Assembly (NCBI GenBank): GCA_000431215.1
Contig: HF985561.1
Location: 40,995 to 104,994 of the forward strand
Reading direction: 5' to 3'
Length of the DNA stretch: 64,000 bases
Source of the DNA: Prevotella sp. CAG:1031
GTDB lineage: Bacteria > Bacteroidota > Bacteroidia > Bacteroidales > Muribaculaceae
Made by a program: the position numbers and the translations under genes. Within the stretch, counting starts at the first letter, position 1. Each line of letters opens with the position of its first letter. The notes under the pieces are model-generated. The model saw nothing but the letters and a program-made list of their open reading frames with translations. It had not been told where the DNA came from and searched no databases. Shown here piece after piece: positions 8,147-19,231 of the stretch.

Positions 8147-11100
8147 ATGCTCGACGTCTACAAAGCTTCGGCTGGCTCGGGAAAAACCTACACTCTGGCC
8201 AAACGCTACATTCGGATGCTCCTTGGCTATACCGATTCCAACGGGCGCCGGCATCTTTACCGCCATGCTCCGATGGCCCATCGTTCTCTTCTGGCAATCA
8301 CGTTCACCAACAAAGCCACTGAAGAGATGAAAAACCGAATTGTCCATGAATTGTCACTGCTGGCTCTCAATCCGGCGACAATGGCGGTTCTCGATCCGAC
8401 GGAGCGAAGCCCCTACCTCAAAGAATTCATGGCCAACTTCAACGCCTCGGAGGAAGAGATCGCTGCCGCGGCCTCTGAAGCACTGAAGCAGCTGCTCTAC
8501 GATTACGGAATGTTCAGCGTTTCGACCATCGATTCTTTTTTCCAGACAATTCTCCGCGCGTTCGCCCGTGAGGCCGAACTCGACGGCAACTACGAGGTCG
8601 ATCTCGACGAATCGACAGCTATCTTCAACGGCGTCAATGACCTTCTCAACAGCCTCGACCACAATACCGACGCGGAGACACGCCAGCTGATGGGATGGGT
8701 AACTGAATACGCTCTGACACGCTTCAACGAAAGGAAGGCATTCAATGTCTTCGATCGCGGTTCGAACACTTTTTCTGAATTCCTCTCGTTTTTCAAGACC
8801 CTGTTCAACGAAACTTTCGAAGAGAATATCGACAAGATGCTTCGATGGCTTTCTGACCCGGCGCGAATAAAACGATTCCGCGATGGCCTGACCTCCCGGG
8901 CCGACAACCTTATCGAAGTGGCCCGGTCAGCTTCGCAGAAGGCTCTTCGGACTGCGTCGGGACACGAACAATTAATCTCGGCCAACGCGTTCAAGCTTCT
9001 CAACTCATGGGCTGCGGCGACACCGTCGAATTTGCCGGGACTTAAACTCAATCAGACCGAACAGAATCCGGCCAAAGCATTCAAAGGCAAAACAGAACCG
9101 CCGGCAATACTTGTAGCCGACGTCAGCGAAGCCTTCAGTGCGATCGTAGAGGCAAAAAAGATGTGGGAACTGCTCAACAAAATGAGTGTCAACGTCTATG
9201 CCATGGGGCTGATCGGCAACGTGACCGACTCTATCCACAAGATTCTCGAGCAGAACAACTCGCTCCTTCTCAAAGACACCAACTCGGTTCTCCACCGCAT
9301 AATCGCCGACAACGATTCGCCTTTCATATTCGAGCGACTGAACCAGTATTACCGCCATTTCCTTATCGATGAGTTTCAGGACACCTCGCGCCTCCAATGG
9401 GAAAATCTAAGCAAGCTCATTGCGGAGAGCGTCAGTTTCGGCAACGAAAGCCTCGTCATCGGCGACGAAAAACAATGTATCTACCGTTTCCGTAACAGCG
9501 ACCCTACCCTGCTGACAAACATTGCCGGTGACTTTCCGGGGAACACTGCCATTACAGGCAACGACGTGGCAGGAAACACAAACTGGCGCAGTGCCGCCGA
9601 CATTGTCAGATTCAACAATGTTCTTTTCAAGTCGATGGCCGAAGCCGCAGGCCTTGGAGATATCTATGCCAATGTCGTTCAGAGTGTGGCGCCGAAACGC
9701 CGTGAGCTTCAGGGATATGTGCGGATTTCCGATCTGAGGTTCACTCTCGGGACAAAAGCTACCTCCGAGGAATTCATAACCCGATCATTCGAGACAACCA
9801 TCGGAGAAATCAGGCGCCAGCTGCGTGCCGGTTATCGCGGAGGTGAGATCGCAGTGCTTTTCCGCACAAACGACACAGCCCGCAGCTTTATCGAGACATT
9901 GCTGCCGGTGCTGTCGTCAGATCCCGATTTCAAGGGTGTAAAAATCTCCAGCGACGAAGCCCTCGCGCTGAAGAACTCTCCGGCGGTCAGAGTTGTGATG
10001 AGCATTCTGAAAACCATGACAGCGTCGGATTTCGTCACCTCCGACCGGAATGTGTCGATGCGTGAGATCGCCATTCTGAACAAAGACTATGAAGAAGAAT
10101 GTGCCGCCGGCCATCCTGTCAGCGAGGCCTTTGCCCGTGCTGTCGGAAATTATATGCGCCGCCGGCGTGAACGTGCCGAAAATCCCGAAACGGCAATCGA
10201 TCCGGCGCCGGTGAATCTCGGCAAAGGAAACTCGCTTCCGTCGGTTGTCAGAAACATTATAGCGTCGCTCTCCGAAGAGCAGCGCGTCAACCAGAACGCA
10301 TATCTCACATCCCTTCTCGATCTGGCGATCGACCACAGCGAGAAAACCGGCGAAGGCGACATCGCGTCGTTTGTCAGCTGGTGGGAAAACTATGGGAACA
10401 GAACGGCAATGGTCGATACCGACGCCGACCCCGACGCAATCTGCGTCATGACTATCCATAAATCGAAGGGGCTTGAATTCCCCTGTGTCCATATTCCATA
10501 TATCGACAAAAAGAACCGCGAACGACTCCGTTGGTTCAGGACTCCCCAGATCGAAGGCATCAACGATGACGACCGCCCCGAACTGGTGCCGCTTATCCCG
10601 TCGAAAGCAATGCTCGGCACCCCCTTTGACGAACAATACCGCAAATATGACCGGGAGGTATTGTCGGACATGATCAACGTTCTCTACGTTGCTTTCACAA
10701 GAGCCGGACGCGAGCTATGCGTCAATATCGGAGCAAAAGGTGGGAACGGTACTTCGCTCGTCGAGAATGCGCTCGAACTCGGAGGCTTCGTCGCCGATGC
10801 CGCCACAGGAAATATCATAGCAGGAGCGCCGACCTCGCCGGTTCGCGAAAAAAGCAAGCGCAGCGTTCTCGAGCCCGTCGAGTCGTTTTTCATTGATCCG
10901 ATAGGCGCAGCCACGGAAAATCGCGATATATGGGCCGGCGTCACCCTCGACGACGACGAATCGCCTTCAGAGAGCTACACCGAGCGCTTTATCGCCCTTC
11001 TGCGAAACCGGCGCAGCGCTTCGGCAATCGGCAAGGAGATCAGACGGCTTGCCGCACAGCATTTCATCGACATCGCCACCGCCGACAGGCTCTCGGCCGA

Positions 11101-11410
11101 TATTTCCTCGGCACTGGCTGACACTACCGTGGCCCGATGGTACGACTCAGACTCTTCTGTGACATGCCATGCGGCCGTCAACTTCGAGAATGGCGGTTCA
11201 TGGCTCATCGACAGGCTTGTTGTTCTGCCGGGAGGCGACATCCATGCTGTTGAGATTGTCGACGATCCCGACCGCTATCCCGACATTCCGTCGAAACGCC
11301 AACGCCTCCACCGACTGACAGCAGCCGTGCGCTCGGCTCTCGACGCTACCGAAGCAAAGCGCGTCACGGCGTGGCTTTGGACTCCGGGCCATCCTCCTGT
11401 CCGGCTGTAG
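8147..11410 (+). CDS. UvrD/RecB-type superfamily 1 helicase (AddA/RecB-like) with a degenerate C-terminal nuclease motif
   Basis: 1087 residues. Helicase motifs are all visible: motif I ASAGSGKT (residues 8-15), Ia [64 protein letters not shown]. The domain order and length match the RecB/AddA-like proteins of Bacteroidales, which repair double-strand breaks together with a PD-(D/E)XK partner. The C-terminal 100 residues occupy the nuclease position, but the usual PDR...VVDYK appears as [20 protein letters not shown]. The catalytic Lys is gone and the Asp is Glu, so nuclease activity is probably lost. No partner AddB/RecC-like gene is nearby. The 3' end overlaps the RND pump remnant on the other strand. 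Confidence 0.88.
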   Translation: MLDVYKASAGSGKTYTLAKRYIRMLLGYTDSNGRRHLYRHAPMAHRSLLAITFTNKATEEMKNRIVHELSLLALNPATMAVLDPTERSPYLKEFMANFNASEEEIAAAASEALKQLLYDYGMFSVSTIDSFFQTILRAFAREAELDGNYEVDLDESTAIFNGVNDLLNSLDHNTDAETRQLMGWVTEYALTRFNERKAFNVFDRGSNTFSEFLSFFKTLFNETFEENIDKMLRWLSDPARIKRFRDGLTSRADNLIEVARSASQKALRTASGHEQLISANAFKLLNSWAAATPSNLPGLKLNQTEQNPAKAFKGKTEPPAILVADVSEAFSAIVEAKKMWELLNKMSVNVYAMGLIGNVTDSIHKILEQNNSLLLKDTNSVLHRIIADNDSPFIFERLNQYYRHFLIDEFQDTSRLQWENLSKLIAESVSFGNESLVIGDEKQCIYRFRNSDPTLLTNIAGDFPGNTAITGNDVAGNTNWRSAADIVRFNNVLFKSMAEAAGLGDIYANVVQSVAPKRRELQGYVRISDLRFTLGTKATSEEFITRSFETTIGEIRRQLRAGYRGGEIAVLFRTNDTARSFIETLLPVLSSDPDFKGVKISSDEALALKNSPAVRVVMSILKTMTASDFVTSDRNVSMREIAILNKDYEEECAAGHPVSEAFARAVGNYMRRRRERAENPETAIDPAPVNLGKGNSLPSVVRNIIASLSEEQRVNQNAYLTSLLDLAIDHSEKTGEGDIASFVSWWENYGNRTAMVDTDADPDAICVMTIHKSKGLEFPCVHIPYIDKKNRERLRWFRTPQIEGINDDDRPELVPLIPSKAMLGTPFDEQYRKYDREVLSDMINVLYVAFTRAGRELCVNIGAKGGNGTSLVENALELGGFVADAATGNIIAGAPTSPVREKSKRSVLEPVESFFIDPIGAATENRDIWAGVTLDDDESPSESYTERFIALLRNRRSASAIGKEIRRLAAQHFIDIATADRLSADISSALADTTVARWYDSDSSVTCHAAVNFENGGSWLIDRLVVLPGGDIHAVEIVDDPDRYPDIPSKRQRLHRLTAAVRSALDATEAKRVTAWLWTPGHPPVRL

Positions 11411-12852
11411 AGGCGGCTTTGTCGGCTCCGGCAAACAGCTTCGAAAGATAGCGTTCTAGAAGGCGTTCCATCAGTTCCCAGAAATTCGGCACGAAAAGCG
11501 TTCCGACAATGGCGTTGACCGCCATACCGAACACGACCGCCGTTCCGAGCGACACACGGCTCGCTGCTCCGGCGCCGTTTGCGAACAACATCGGCATGAC
11601 GCCGAACACGAAAGCGAGAGCGGTCATCATGATCGGCCGGAAGCGGATCTTGCCGGCATCGAGCGCCGCCTGCCTTATGTCATTGCCCGCCGAACGGAAA
11701 TCGCGGGCATATTCAACAATCAGAATAGCGTTTTTGGCTGCGAGACCCAACAGAAGGATAATACCGATCTGGGTGTAGATACTGATGCTTTGACTGAGGA
11801 ATATGCAGCCCATGACCGTTCCAAGAAGTGCCGTCGGCATTGCCATAATCACGGCCACCGGATCTGTCCAGTTCTCATATTGTGCGGCCAGCACAAGCAG
11901 AGTCATCACTATGGCGAAGATCAGCACAAGCGAGATCGTTGTTCCGCTCTGCGTCTCCTGATATGCTTCGCCGGTCCAGGCGTAGTTATAGTTTTCGCCG
12001 GCGACCTCTCTGACAAGATTCTCCATCTCTTCGATTCCTTCGCTCGAACTGACGCCGTGGGCCGGAATTGAGCGTCGCCCCGAAACCTTTCTCAAACCAG
12101 CGGTAGATGAAGAATTTAGCCTGTTTCTTCTTGCGCAGAAACAGGGCACACATCGCCGGCGTGAAAGTCAGGGCGTTGAATCCCGAGAAAGCTGTCGACA
12201 CAGCGATTGTGAGCGCGAACTGTTTATAGAGCTGACCGGTTATGCCGCTGATGAAAGCCGTAGGGATGAAAACCGACAGCAACACGAGCACCTCGCCAAT
12301 GACCGGTCTCTGAAGTTCCTGCATAGCCTTCTCGGCGCCCTGACGCGGCGTCAGTTTCCCCTCATCGACCAGTCGGGAACAGTCTTCGACAACCACTATC
12401 GCGTCGTCGACCACTATCGCGATGGCGAGAACAAGACCGAAAAGCGTCAGGGTGTTCAGAGTGAATCCCAACAGCTTCATGACGGCGAAAGTCGCAATCA
12501 ACGAAACCGGAATAGTTATCATCGGTATGATTACTGCGCGCCAGTTCTGGAGGAACAGCAGAATGACGATCATGACAATCAGCGTTGTCTCGACAAAGGT
12601 GACCAGTACCTCGTCGATAGAAGCAGTGACAAACTCCGTAGTGTCGAGCACGACATCATATTTGACTCCGGGCGGAAAATTCTGAGCGAGTTGCTCGAGC
12701 CGGTCGCGCACCGCATTGGCAACACTGAGGGCATTGGCTCCGGGCAACTGATAGATTCCCATGAGCGCACATTCATGGCCCGACACTTTCGAGACAGTGC
12801 CGTACTGCTGGCTGCCGAGATCTATCCGCGCAACATCCTTAACATATTTCAA
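11364..12852 (-). pseudogene. Remnant of an RND (AcrB/MexB-type) multidrug efflux pump
   Basis: Two partial frames belong to one gene. The upstream part (12852 to about 12070) covers roughly AcrB residues 265-545, including LPGANALSVANAVRDRLEQL, transmembrane helices 2-6 and motif VVDDAIVVVEDCSRLVDEG. The downstream part (about 12070 to 11364) resumes near residue 800 at [16 protein letters not shown] and runs through helices 8-12 to the C-terminus. The N-terminal quarter is absent, about 260 residues are deleted in the middle, and the join is out of frame. Upstream in-frame stops leave no usable start, and there is no adaptor or outer-membrane partner. The gene is certainly inactive. Its last codons overlap the 3' end of the helicase gene by 47 bases. 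Confidence 0.9.
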
Positions 12853-13050
12853 ATACGTTTTAATAACTTAACCAGTTTTGCCACTCGATTGTTTAAGAAA
12901 TCTCAGAATTCGGCCCTGCTCTGCCGAGATTCTATAGCGAATATAAAACGCCACTATCGAATATAAATTTACGCAATAATCAATATGAAATTTGCAAATA
13001 CAAAGGAAATGCTATCTCTTTGTGAGAGATCATCACAATTATTATTGATT

Positions 13051-15344
13051 ATGAAAATTTCATTTCTTGCTCTGTTAGCAGCCGCCACTGTCGCGCCACT
13101 GTCGGCCGCACCGCCGACACCGCTTGTCGACGCCGTTGCCGGAACACCGGCAATAACGAACCGCCATGCCACTCCGGCATCAATGAGAGTAATCTCTAAC
13201 CGCCAGCTCGGCCCGTCGGCAAGGCTCCAGATTCTGCGCGACGCCAACGGCAACTCCGTCAAAAAATTTGTAAAAGGTTCCATGGCTATCACTCCCCGGC
13301 TGCGCAACCTGCCGGCGGCAGCTCCCGACGCTAATGGAAACGTCCTCAGCGAAAACTTCGAACACGACGGAGCGACTCCCGACGGATGGGCCGTCGATTC
13401 CAAAAACAATCTCGAAAGCGATCTGACCTGGCACGCCGACAATCCGGCATTGCTGTTCATGACCGGATTCGAGGGCGATTATGCCTTCTACTGCCCCTTC
13501 AACGGCGACGTCGACCTTAACGAATGGCTCGTCACTCCCGAGATAGAGCTGCCCGAAGGATGGGACTTGACTTCCTTCTATATGCCGACGCCGTCTTCTT
13601 TTTCAGCATGGATAATGTTAATTGGGACACCTATGAATATATCGGCGACCCGGTCGTTATCGGCGATTTTAAGGTTAAAGTATCGGCCGACGGCGGAACG
13701 ACATGGAACGATCTATACAGCACCGTCGAATCGAGCAAAGACAAATCTTTCGAAGAACTGCTCAATGAGTCGGGCCAGCCGGCTAAACAGATTTCCGTCA
13801 GCCTCGCCGAATATGCCGGCAAGAAGGTTAAGATCGCTTTCGTCAGCTCGGGAAAAGACACCAATTCTGTCTTCGTCGACGCTGTGCGCGTAGGCTATCC
13901 CAGACTTTCGGCGTCATACGCCCACCCGGGGGGCACTCTCTTCTTCGGCTATGACAAAGAAATGACCGGACTGACCATGCCTGTGGCCGTGAACGGAGTA
14001 AACATCCCTCTGACATGGACAGCCACGAGCGACGACAGCGGCGTCGACTTCGTCTGGTCATACATGAATAACGAGGGGGAGACAATGCCGGCCGACGGCG
14101 AAGAGCTGACCGTCACCTATCATCCCGACTACACGTCGGAATTCACCACCCGCAACAACCTGTTCCCCGTGCCGGAGGTTACAGCAACCCGCGACGGCGC
14201 CGCTCCCGGCTCGTTCAGCCACGCATCTTATATCCAGGTCGGCGGACGCCCTCAATTCGAGGCAAAAGTCGATGGAACTCCGACTCTGCTTGAGCTCGGG
14301 CTTATGTCATTCCCATATACCGACGGATTATACAATCAGCTTGGCGGCGACGACATGACAATTCCCGTTCTGGGTCACAGCCCCGGAACCGATGCCTTCT
14401 GGACCGACTACACCTTCAACGGCGATCCCGAAGACGGCGACTACTCCAAACTCATCTCTCTCATCAATATGTATACGACAACGGAAGCGCCCACGGTTGT
14501 GCGCGGGCTGCACTTCGGTGCTTACGCCGACTTTGCCGACGGTGCCGAACTGACAGCTGAGATTCATCTCGCCGATATTGACAAGGAAACGGGCGGCTAC
14601 ATCATCCGACCGACTGCCCTCGCCTCGGCAAAGAGCGTTGTCAACACCGTTATGGAGGAATCGACAGGCAAAGACCTCGTAACAATCATGTTCACGTTCG
14701 ACAAGCCCGTTGTGCTTTCCTCTGACGTTGCTCCCGGATATGTCGTTAAAATCATAGGGTTCAACAGTCCCGACGTCAATTACTTCTCGCCGTTCGTCGG
14801 CATGGCCGACGACTATCGGGGCCTCGCCTACGGATGGATCGAGAAAGAGATATGCTACTCCGGCAACGAACCGCGCACGACTCTCAGTCCTATCGCATAC
14901 ATGACCGGGCTGATGAACTCATTCGCATTCGTGCTCGACGCCGAACTGCCATGGCTGACCGGGCCCGAAGAAATCGGAGTTATTCCCGCTGCGCCGACAC
15001 GCCTCGTTCTCGACAGCTTTTACGATGCCCCGGAGCTGACCGTCGAAGGGCTTCCAGACGGGGTCAGCTGCGCCATCGAAGGACGTTACGACAAATGCAC
15101 GGCTACACTGACAACAACGCGCACCGACAAAGCCACTGCCGACATAACCTTCAGGGCTCCGGGCGTAGAACTGCCCGTCAGACTTCTGATCGGAACGGCC
15201 GCGATAGACAATATCGAGGCCGGAACCTCAGCAACGGTCGCCTTCTACGACCTCTGCGGACGCCGCATCTCAACCCCGACAACTCCGGGAATATATATCG
15301 AAAAACGCGCCGACGGCTCGACCGTCAAGCAGATTCTCCGCTGA
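13051..15344 (+). pseudogene. Frameshifted secreted jelly-roll protein, C-terminal sorting-type domain
   Basis: The gene starts with the signal peptide MKISFLALLAAATVAPLSAA and continues to WLVTPEIELPEGWDLTS, then the frame is lost near 13570-13590. The expected continuation (LYADAVFFFSMDNVNWDTYE) is read in the -1 frame and stays open to 15344. The two parts together describe about 760 residues: a 'choice-of-anchor J' type domain (FEHDGATPDGW ... DAVRVGYP), a long beta-rich middle, and a C-terminal domain ending in FYDLCGRRIS and GIYIEKRADGSTVKQILR. A single base change in length would explain the break; a sequencing error is an alternative. Upstream lies a 6-base-stem hairpin (13014-13030). 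Confidence 0.8.
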
Positions 15345-15361
15345 CAGCTCCGCTCTCCCTT

Positions 15362-15399
15362 AACAGACCCTGTCCGCCTCACAGCGGCCGGGGTCTGTT
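15362..15399 (+). terminator. Rho-independent terminator
   Basis: AACAGACCC (15362-15370) pairs with GGGTCTGTT (15391-15399); the T-tract is poor (GCATTTG). It closes the frameshifted gene ending at 15344. Confidence 0.6.
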
Positions 15400-15510
15400 G
15401 CATTTGACAATATGTTAGTCATATTTAACAACATAGGGCGGGAAGTTCGATATTATTTGTATCCATTTGCAATCAAATTAAATATCTTTAACTACAACCA
15501 GTCTTTCACA

Positions 15511-17985
15511 ATGAGATTCAGACATCTGCTTTTCGGCGCGACCGCGCTGATAGCCCTCGCAGCGGGAGCCGTCGATCTGTCCGCCGACATCTCACTGCGC
15601 TATCCCGAGTCCGAAGCCTCGGCCCGCTCCTACAATCTTATCAACAGCGATGCCCTTCTGTTCAAACAGCCGGGCTTGGGCATGACCGTCAGCTCCGACA
15701 GCCGCAACGAACGTCAGGCAATACGCCCGCCGATGGCACCGCCGGCCCCCGGCTATAATGTTAAGCTCCGCGGCTGTAACCTCAGGCCCGCCAATACCAA
15801 TAACACGGCAATCGTCACCTTCCGGGCCAACCCCGACTACGGAATGACTACCCTCGTGACCGGCGACCAGTTCCGCGCCAACGGCGGCGGATGCTATAAC
15901 GGCAACGACTATTACTATATCGGCTACACCCAGCTTTTCGGCTCAAGCATTGCCCAATACTACCATTACAATGCATCGACCTGGGAGATGCTGACCGTCA
16001 GAGATGCCCCGGAGGGATGTATAGGCTACGATATGACCTACGACTCGACCGACGGAAAAATCTACGGCATTTTCTACACCGATGACATGACGGGCTATGT
16101 GTTCGGAACATTTGACCCCGAAACGGTAACCCGAACCGCTATTGCCACTCTCCCCTGTGAATACTTCGCCATCGCCGCGTCGCCTCAGGGCGTCATTTAC
16201 GCGATCGACGAAGACGGCGACCTCAACACTCTCGACAAGACTTCGGGAAAGGCAACACTCGTCGGTTCCACCGGCGTTAAGCCGCGGTTCAAACAGTCGG
16301 CCGACTTCGACGACACAACCGGCCGCCTCTACTGGGTTGCCGCGAAAGCCGACAACACTTCGGCATTCTACGAAGTCGCGCCGCAACGAAAATCTTCGAT
16401 CTGCCCGACGAAGACCAGATCGTGGCCCTCGACGTCATGACGCCCGAAGCCCTTCAAGGCGCTCCCAACACCGCCGATGCCCTGAAAATCGACATTACCG
16501 ACGGATCTCTGAAAGGAAAACTGACTTTCACCGCGCCCGACTACACCTTCGGCGGTTCTCCGCTGACCGGCAATCTCAGCTATGAGGTGACCGTCGACGG
16601 AACTGTGTCAGAGACAGGAACCATAGCCGCAGGCGCTACAAAGACTGTCGAAGTCGAAGCCACCACTGCAGGCTTCCACACTCTCGGGGTCACCACCTCG
16701 AACTCCACCGGAAAATCTCCCGTGCGCGAGCTCAAAGCCTGGTTCGGCAAAGACACCCCCTCGGCAGTGACGAATATGCGGCTGACCTCCGACAACACCG
16801 GCCTCACGCTCAGCTGGGACGCCCCGACGCAGGGTGTCAACGGCGGATATATCGACGCGGCAGCCCTGCGATATACTATAGTGCGACAGCCCGACAATGT
16901 CATCGTTGCCACTTCGCAGACTGCCACAACTTTCTCAGAGCCATTCACGGCTTCGGGCACAGGAGTCTGGTATGACGTCACCCCTGAAGCCGACGGCCTC
17001 ACAGGTCCGACAACCTCATCGCCGAAAGCTCTGACAGGGGGAGCCATGTCGGTTCCCTACAGCGAGAATTTCGACAATTCCTCGGCCAACGACTTCTTCA
17101 CTGTCATCGACGTCAGGAAAGACGGCAAGACATGGGAGTTCGTATACGACGAAGACTACAACGAAGGCGACATGCAATGCAAATATTCGTCGGAGAATGC
17201 TAAAGACGACTGGCTGATAAGTCCGCCCATACGTCTCGAAAGCGGACGTCTCTACAATATCTCGCTCGATGTCAGGGCCCGCTCCGGCTCGCTCTATCCC
17301 GAGACGATGGCGATAATGATGGCCACCGCCGCCACGGCCGAAGCCATGAAAGCCGACAACGCCGTCACGGTCATGGAGGAACAGACATTCCGCTCGTCGA
17401 GATTCACTACCGTGACCAATCTCGTTCAGGTTCCGGCCGACGGAATATATTATATCGGAATCCATGCGACAACCAAGGCCGACAGTGACGTGCTCGCTAT
17501 CGACAATCTCAAAGTGACGCAGGAAGCCGGCTCGAACGCCCCGGCCGCAGTGACCGACATTAAGATTGTTCCCAATCCCGACGGCTCGGAAGGCCTGACA
17601 CTGACTTTCACGACGCCCTCACTCTCGATTGCCGGAAACAACCTCAGGTCGCTTTCGAAAGTCGAGATCTACCGCGGCGAAACTGTTGTCCACACCGTTG
17701 CGCCCGTCGAGCCGGGCAAAACCTACACATGGTATGACGCCACTCCGGCGAAGGGCCTCAACACCTACGACCTCCGCGCCTTCGACGGTGATCTGCGCGG
17801 TCTTGCCGGAACAGCCTCGGGGTTCTCGGGATTCGACGTGCCGGGTCGTCCGAGAAACGTGCGCGTGACCGAGAAAGACGGATTCGTCGGACTGTCGTGG
17901 GAAGCCCCGACCGAAGGCGAACAGGGAGGCGTATTCGACAAGAACGATCTCTCATACATAGTGCTCGACTCGGAAAGCAACATAA
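15511..17985 (+). pseudogene. Frameshifted and IS-truncated paralogue of the large secreted protein
   Basis: The gene begins with the signal peptide MRFRHLLFGATALIALAAGA, then a propeller-like region related to residues 90-350 of the 144-4730 product. Near 16380 the frame is lost after SAFYEVA; the -1 frame continues as ATKIFDLPDEDQIVALDVM into fibronectin-like and jelly-roll modules (SVPYSENFDN, KDDWLISPPIRLESGRLYN, LSWEAPTEGEQGG). The IS982-family element then interrupts the coding sequence after DSESNI. Compared with the intact paralogue, at least the last third, including the C-terminal sorting-type domain, is missing. The gene is doubly inactivated. Confidence 0.85.
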
Positions 17986-18004
17986 TAACGCGAGTTCGGG
18001 ATAA
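17986..18004 (+). repeat. Left terminal inverted repeat of the IS
   Basis: TAACGCGAGTTCGGGATAA; its reverse complement is found exactly at 19118-19136. Confidence 0.92.
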
Positions 18005-18089
18005 CGATATCCAACTCGGCGACATTACAGTTAGGCATGAATTATCAGGCGGCCGGTCATTGGGCGCCTGATTTTTCAACCGGTGCAGT

Positions 18090-19010
18090 TTATTGCCAGA
18101 GGACGAGCTGCCCGTTGGACTCAGGCACCTCGTAATCGAAATTGACTTCCGGCTTTGTGGAGAAGAAGCAATACGCACCCATTGCCGCAAGCAGGTTCAT
18201 GATAAAATTGTGGACGCTGCGGTGGCGGGAATGCACCAGCCGGGCCACGTTCTTGAGCATGTCGTTTATTGACTCGATGATGCTTCTCTTACGTAGCATT
18301 ATCTTGTCGTAAAGCGGCATGAGGCGCTGTTTCATATTCGAGCGCAGGCCGGTCACGATATGCACCCCGTTGTCCCACAGATGTCCGAAAAGCGATTGCG
18401 AGATATATCCCTTGTCGGCGTACAGCTTGCCGAACACCTTGTCTGTCAGCGTGTCAATGACAGATTCTTGACGGTCGTCGACGTTTGCACGGGTGAGGAC
18501 GAAGTTCACAAGTTCCCCCTTTTCGTTACACAGAAGATGCAGTTTGAAGCCTACGTACCATCCCATGGTACTCTTGCCCTTGGCCGCTATGCCTTTGAAC
18601 ACCTTCATGTTGAACTCACGCTTGTTGTGTATCACCGGAATACAGGTGCTGTCGACAAAGCTGATCCCGGTGCATTCTCCGAAACAGGCAAGACGCAGAA
18701 ACATTGTCAGTGTCACGAAGCAACGCGGCATGACCTCCACAAAACGATTATACGAGAACCGGCGCGGGAACAGATGCCTCCACTGTCCGCACACGCATGA
18801 CAGATAATAATGCTTGAAGTTGCGGTAGGTGTTGAAGTGGAAGCAGATCAGAATCGTGATGACCTCCGCATCAGACATTATGCGCTTCCGGCGCCGTTTC
18901 GGGGCGTCAGGGGAGGACGGAAGGGAGTTTTTTGCCATCTCGACTTCAAATTCCTTGCAAAAATCATCGGCAATACAGAAAATTTCAGTAACTTTACTCT
19001 CGGTAATCAT
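18090..19010 (-). CDS. IS982-family transposase
   Basis: 306 residues from MITESKVTEIFCIADDFCKEF, the typical start of IS982-family transposases of Bacteroidales (IS195-like); an in-frame ATG further out at 19079 is less likely. The DDE catalytic core is visible as SFVDSTCIPVIHNKR (first Asp), YADKGYISQ (second Asp) and RKRSIIESINDMLKN (Glu). The protein would cut and paste the element via the 19-base inverted repeats. No frameshift or stop is present, so it is probably functional. Confidence 0.92.
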   Translation of the reverse strand: MITESKVTEIFCIADDFCKEFEVEMAKNSLPSSPDAPKRRRKRIMSDAEVITILICFHFNTYRNFKHYYLSCVCGQWRHLFPRRFSYNRFVEVMPRCFVTLTMFLRLACFGECTGISFVDSTCIPVIHNKREFNMKVFKGIAAKGKSTMGWYVGFKLHLLCNEKGELVNFVLTRANVDDRQESVIDTLTDKVFGKLYADKGYISQSLFGHLWDNGVHIVTGLRSNMKQRLMPLYDKIMLRKRSIIESINDMLKNVARLVHSRHRSVHNFIMNLLAAMGAYCFFSTKPEVNFDYEVPESNGQLVLWQ

Positions 19011-19117
19011 GATATAGTACTTATTGTTTGTCACCTCTAAATTACTAAATATCAGTGATATTGCCAAGAGAATCGGCAACTTTTTAAAGCTGCCGATTCA
19101 ACTTTTTAGGGTATTTC

Positions 19118-19136
19118 TTATCCCGAACTCGCGTTA
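19118..19136 (-). repeat. Right terminal inverted repeat of the IS
   Basis: Exact reverse complement of 17986-18004. Confidence 0.92.
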
Positions 19137-19231
19137 ATAAGTCACACAAATCTGAAGTATCAGTCTGTCGAAAAGCGACAAACTGATTCCCGGCGGCGAC
19201 GAATCATCGCTGAAGATAAATCAATATGGAT
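19137..19231 (+). pseudogene. Short possible remnant of the IS-interrupted gene
   Basis: After the right IS end the original frame could resume as ISHTNLKYQSVEK, while another frame reads [20 protein letters not shown]. The piece is under 100 bases before the convergent ABC-F gene starts, so the 3' part of the secreted-protein gene has been deleted. Assignment to that gene is an inference from position. Confidence 0.3.

Larger units (their letters stand above)
17986..19136. mobile_element. IS982-family insertion sequence
   Basis: About 1.15 kb, bounded by perfect 19-base inverted repeats and carrying one transposase gene on the minus strand. The 5-base direct repeat TAATA occurs at 17983-17987 and 19135-19139, so the true IS ends may lie two bases inside the listed repeat ends, at ACGCGAG. 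The family is set by the transposase (see the gene entry). The element looks intact. It interrupts the secreted-protein gene starting at 15511. Confidence 0.9.

Noticed and set aside
18390..18800. Plus-strand frames within the IS as a second IS protein
   Set aside because: IS982-family elements carry one transposase gene; the plus frames are its antisense shadow.
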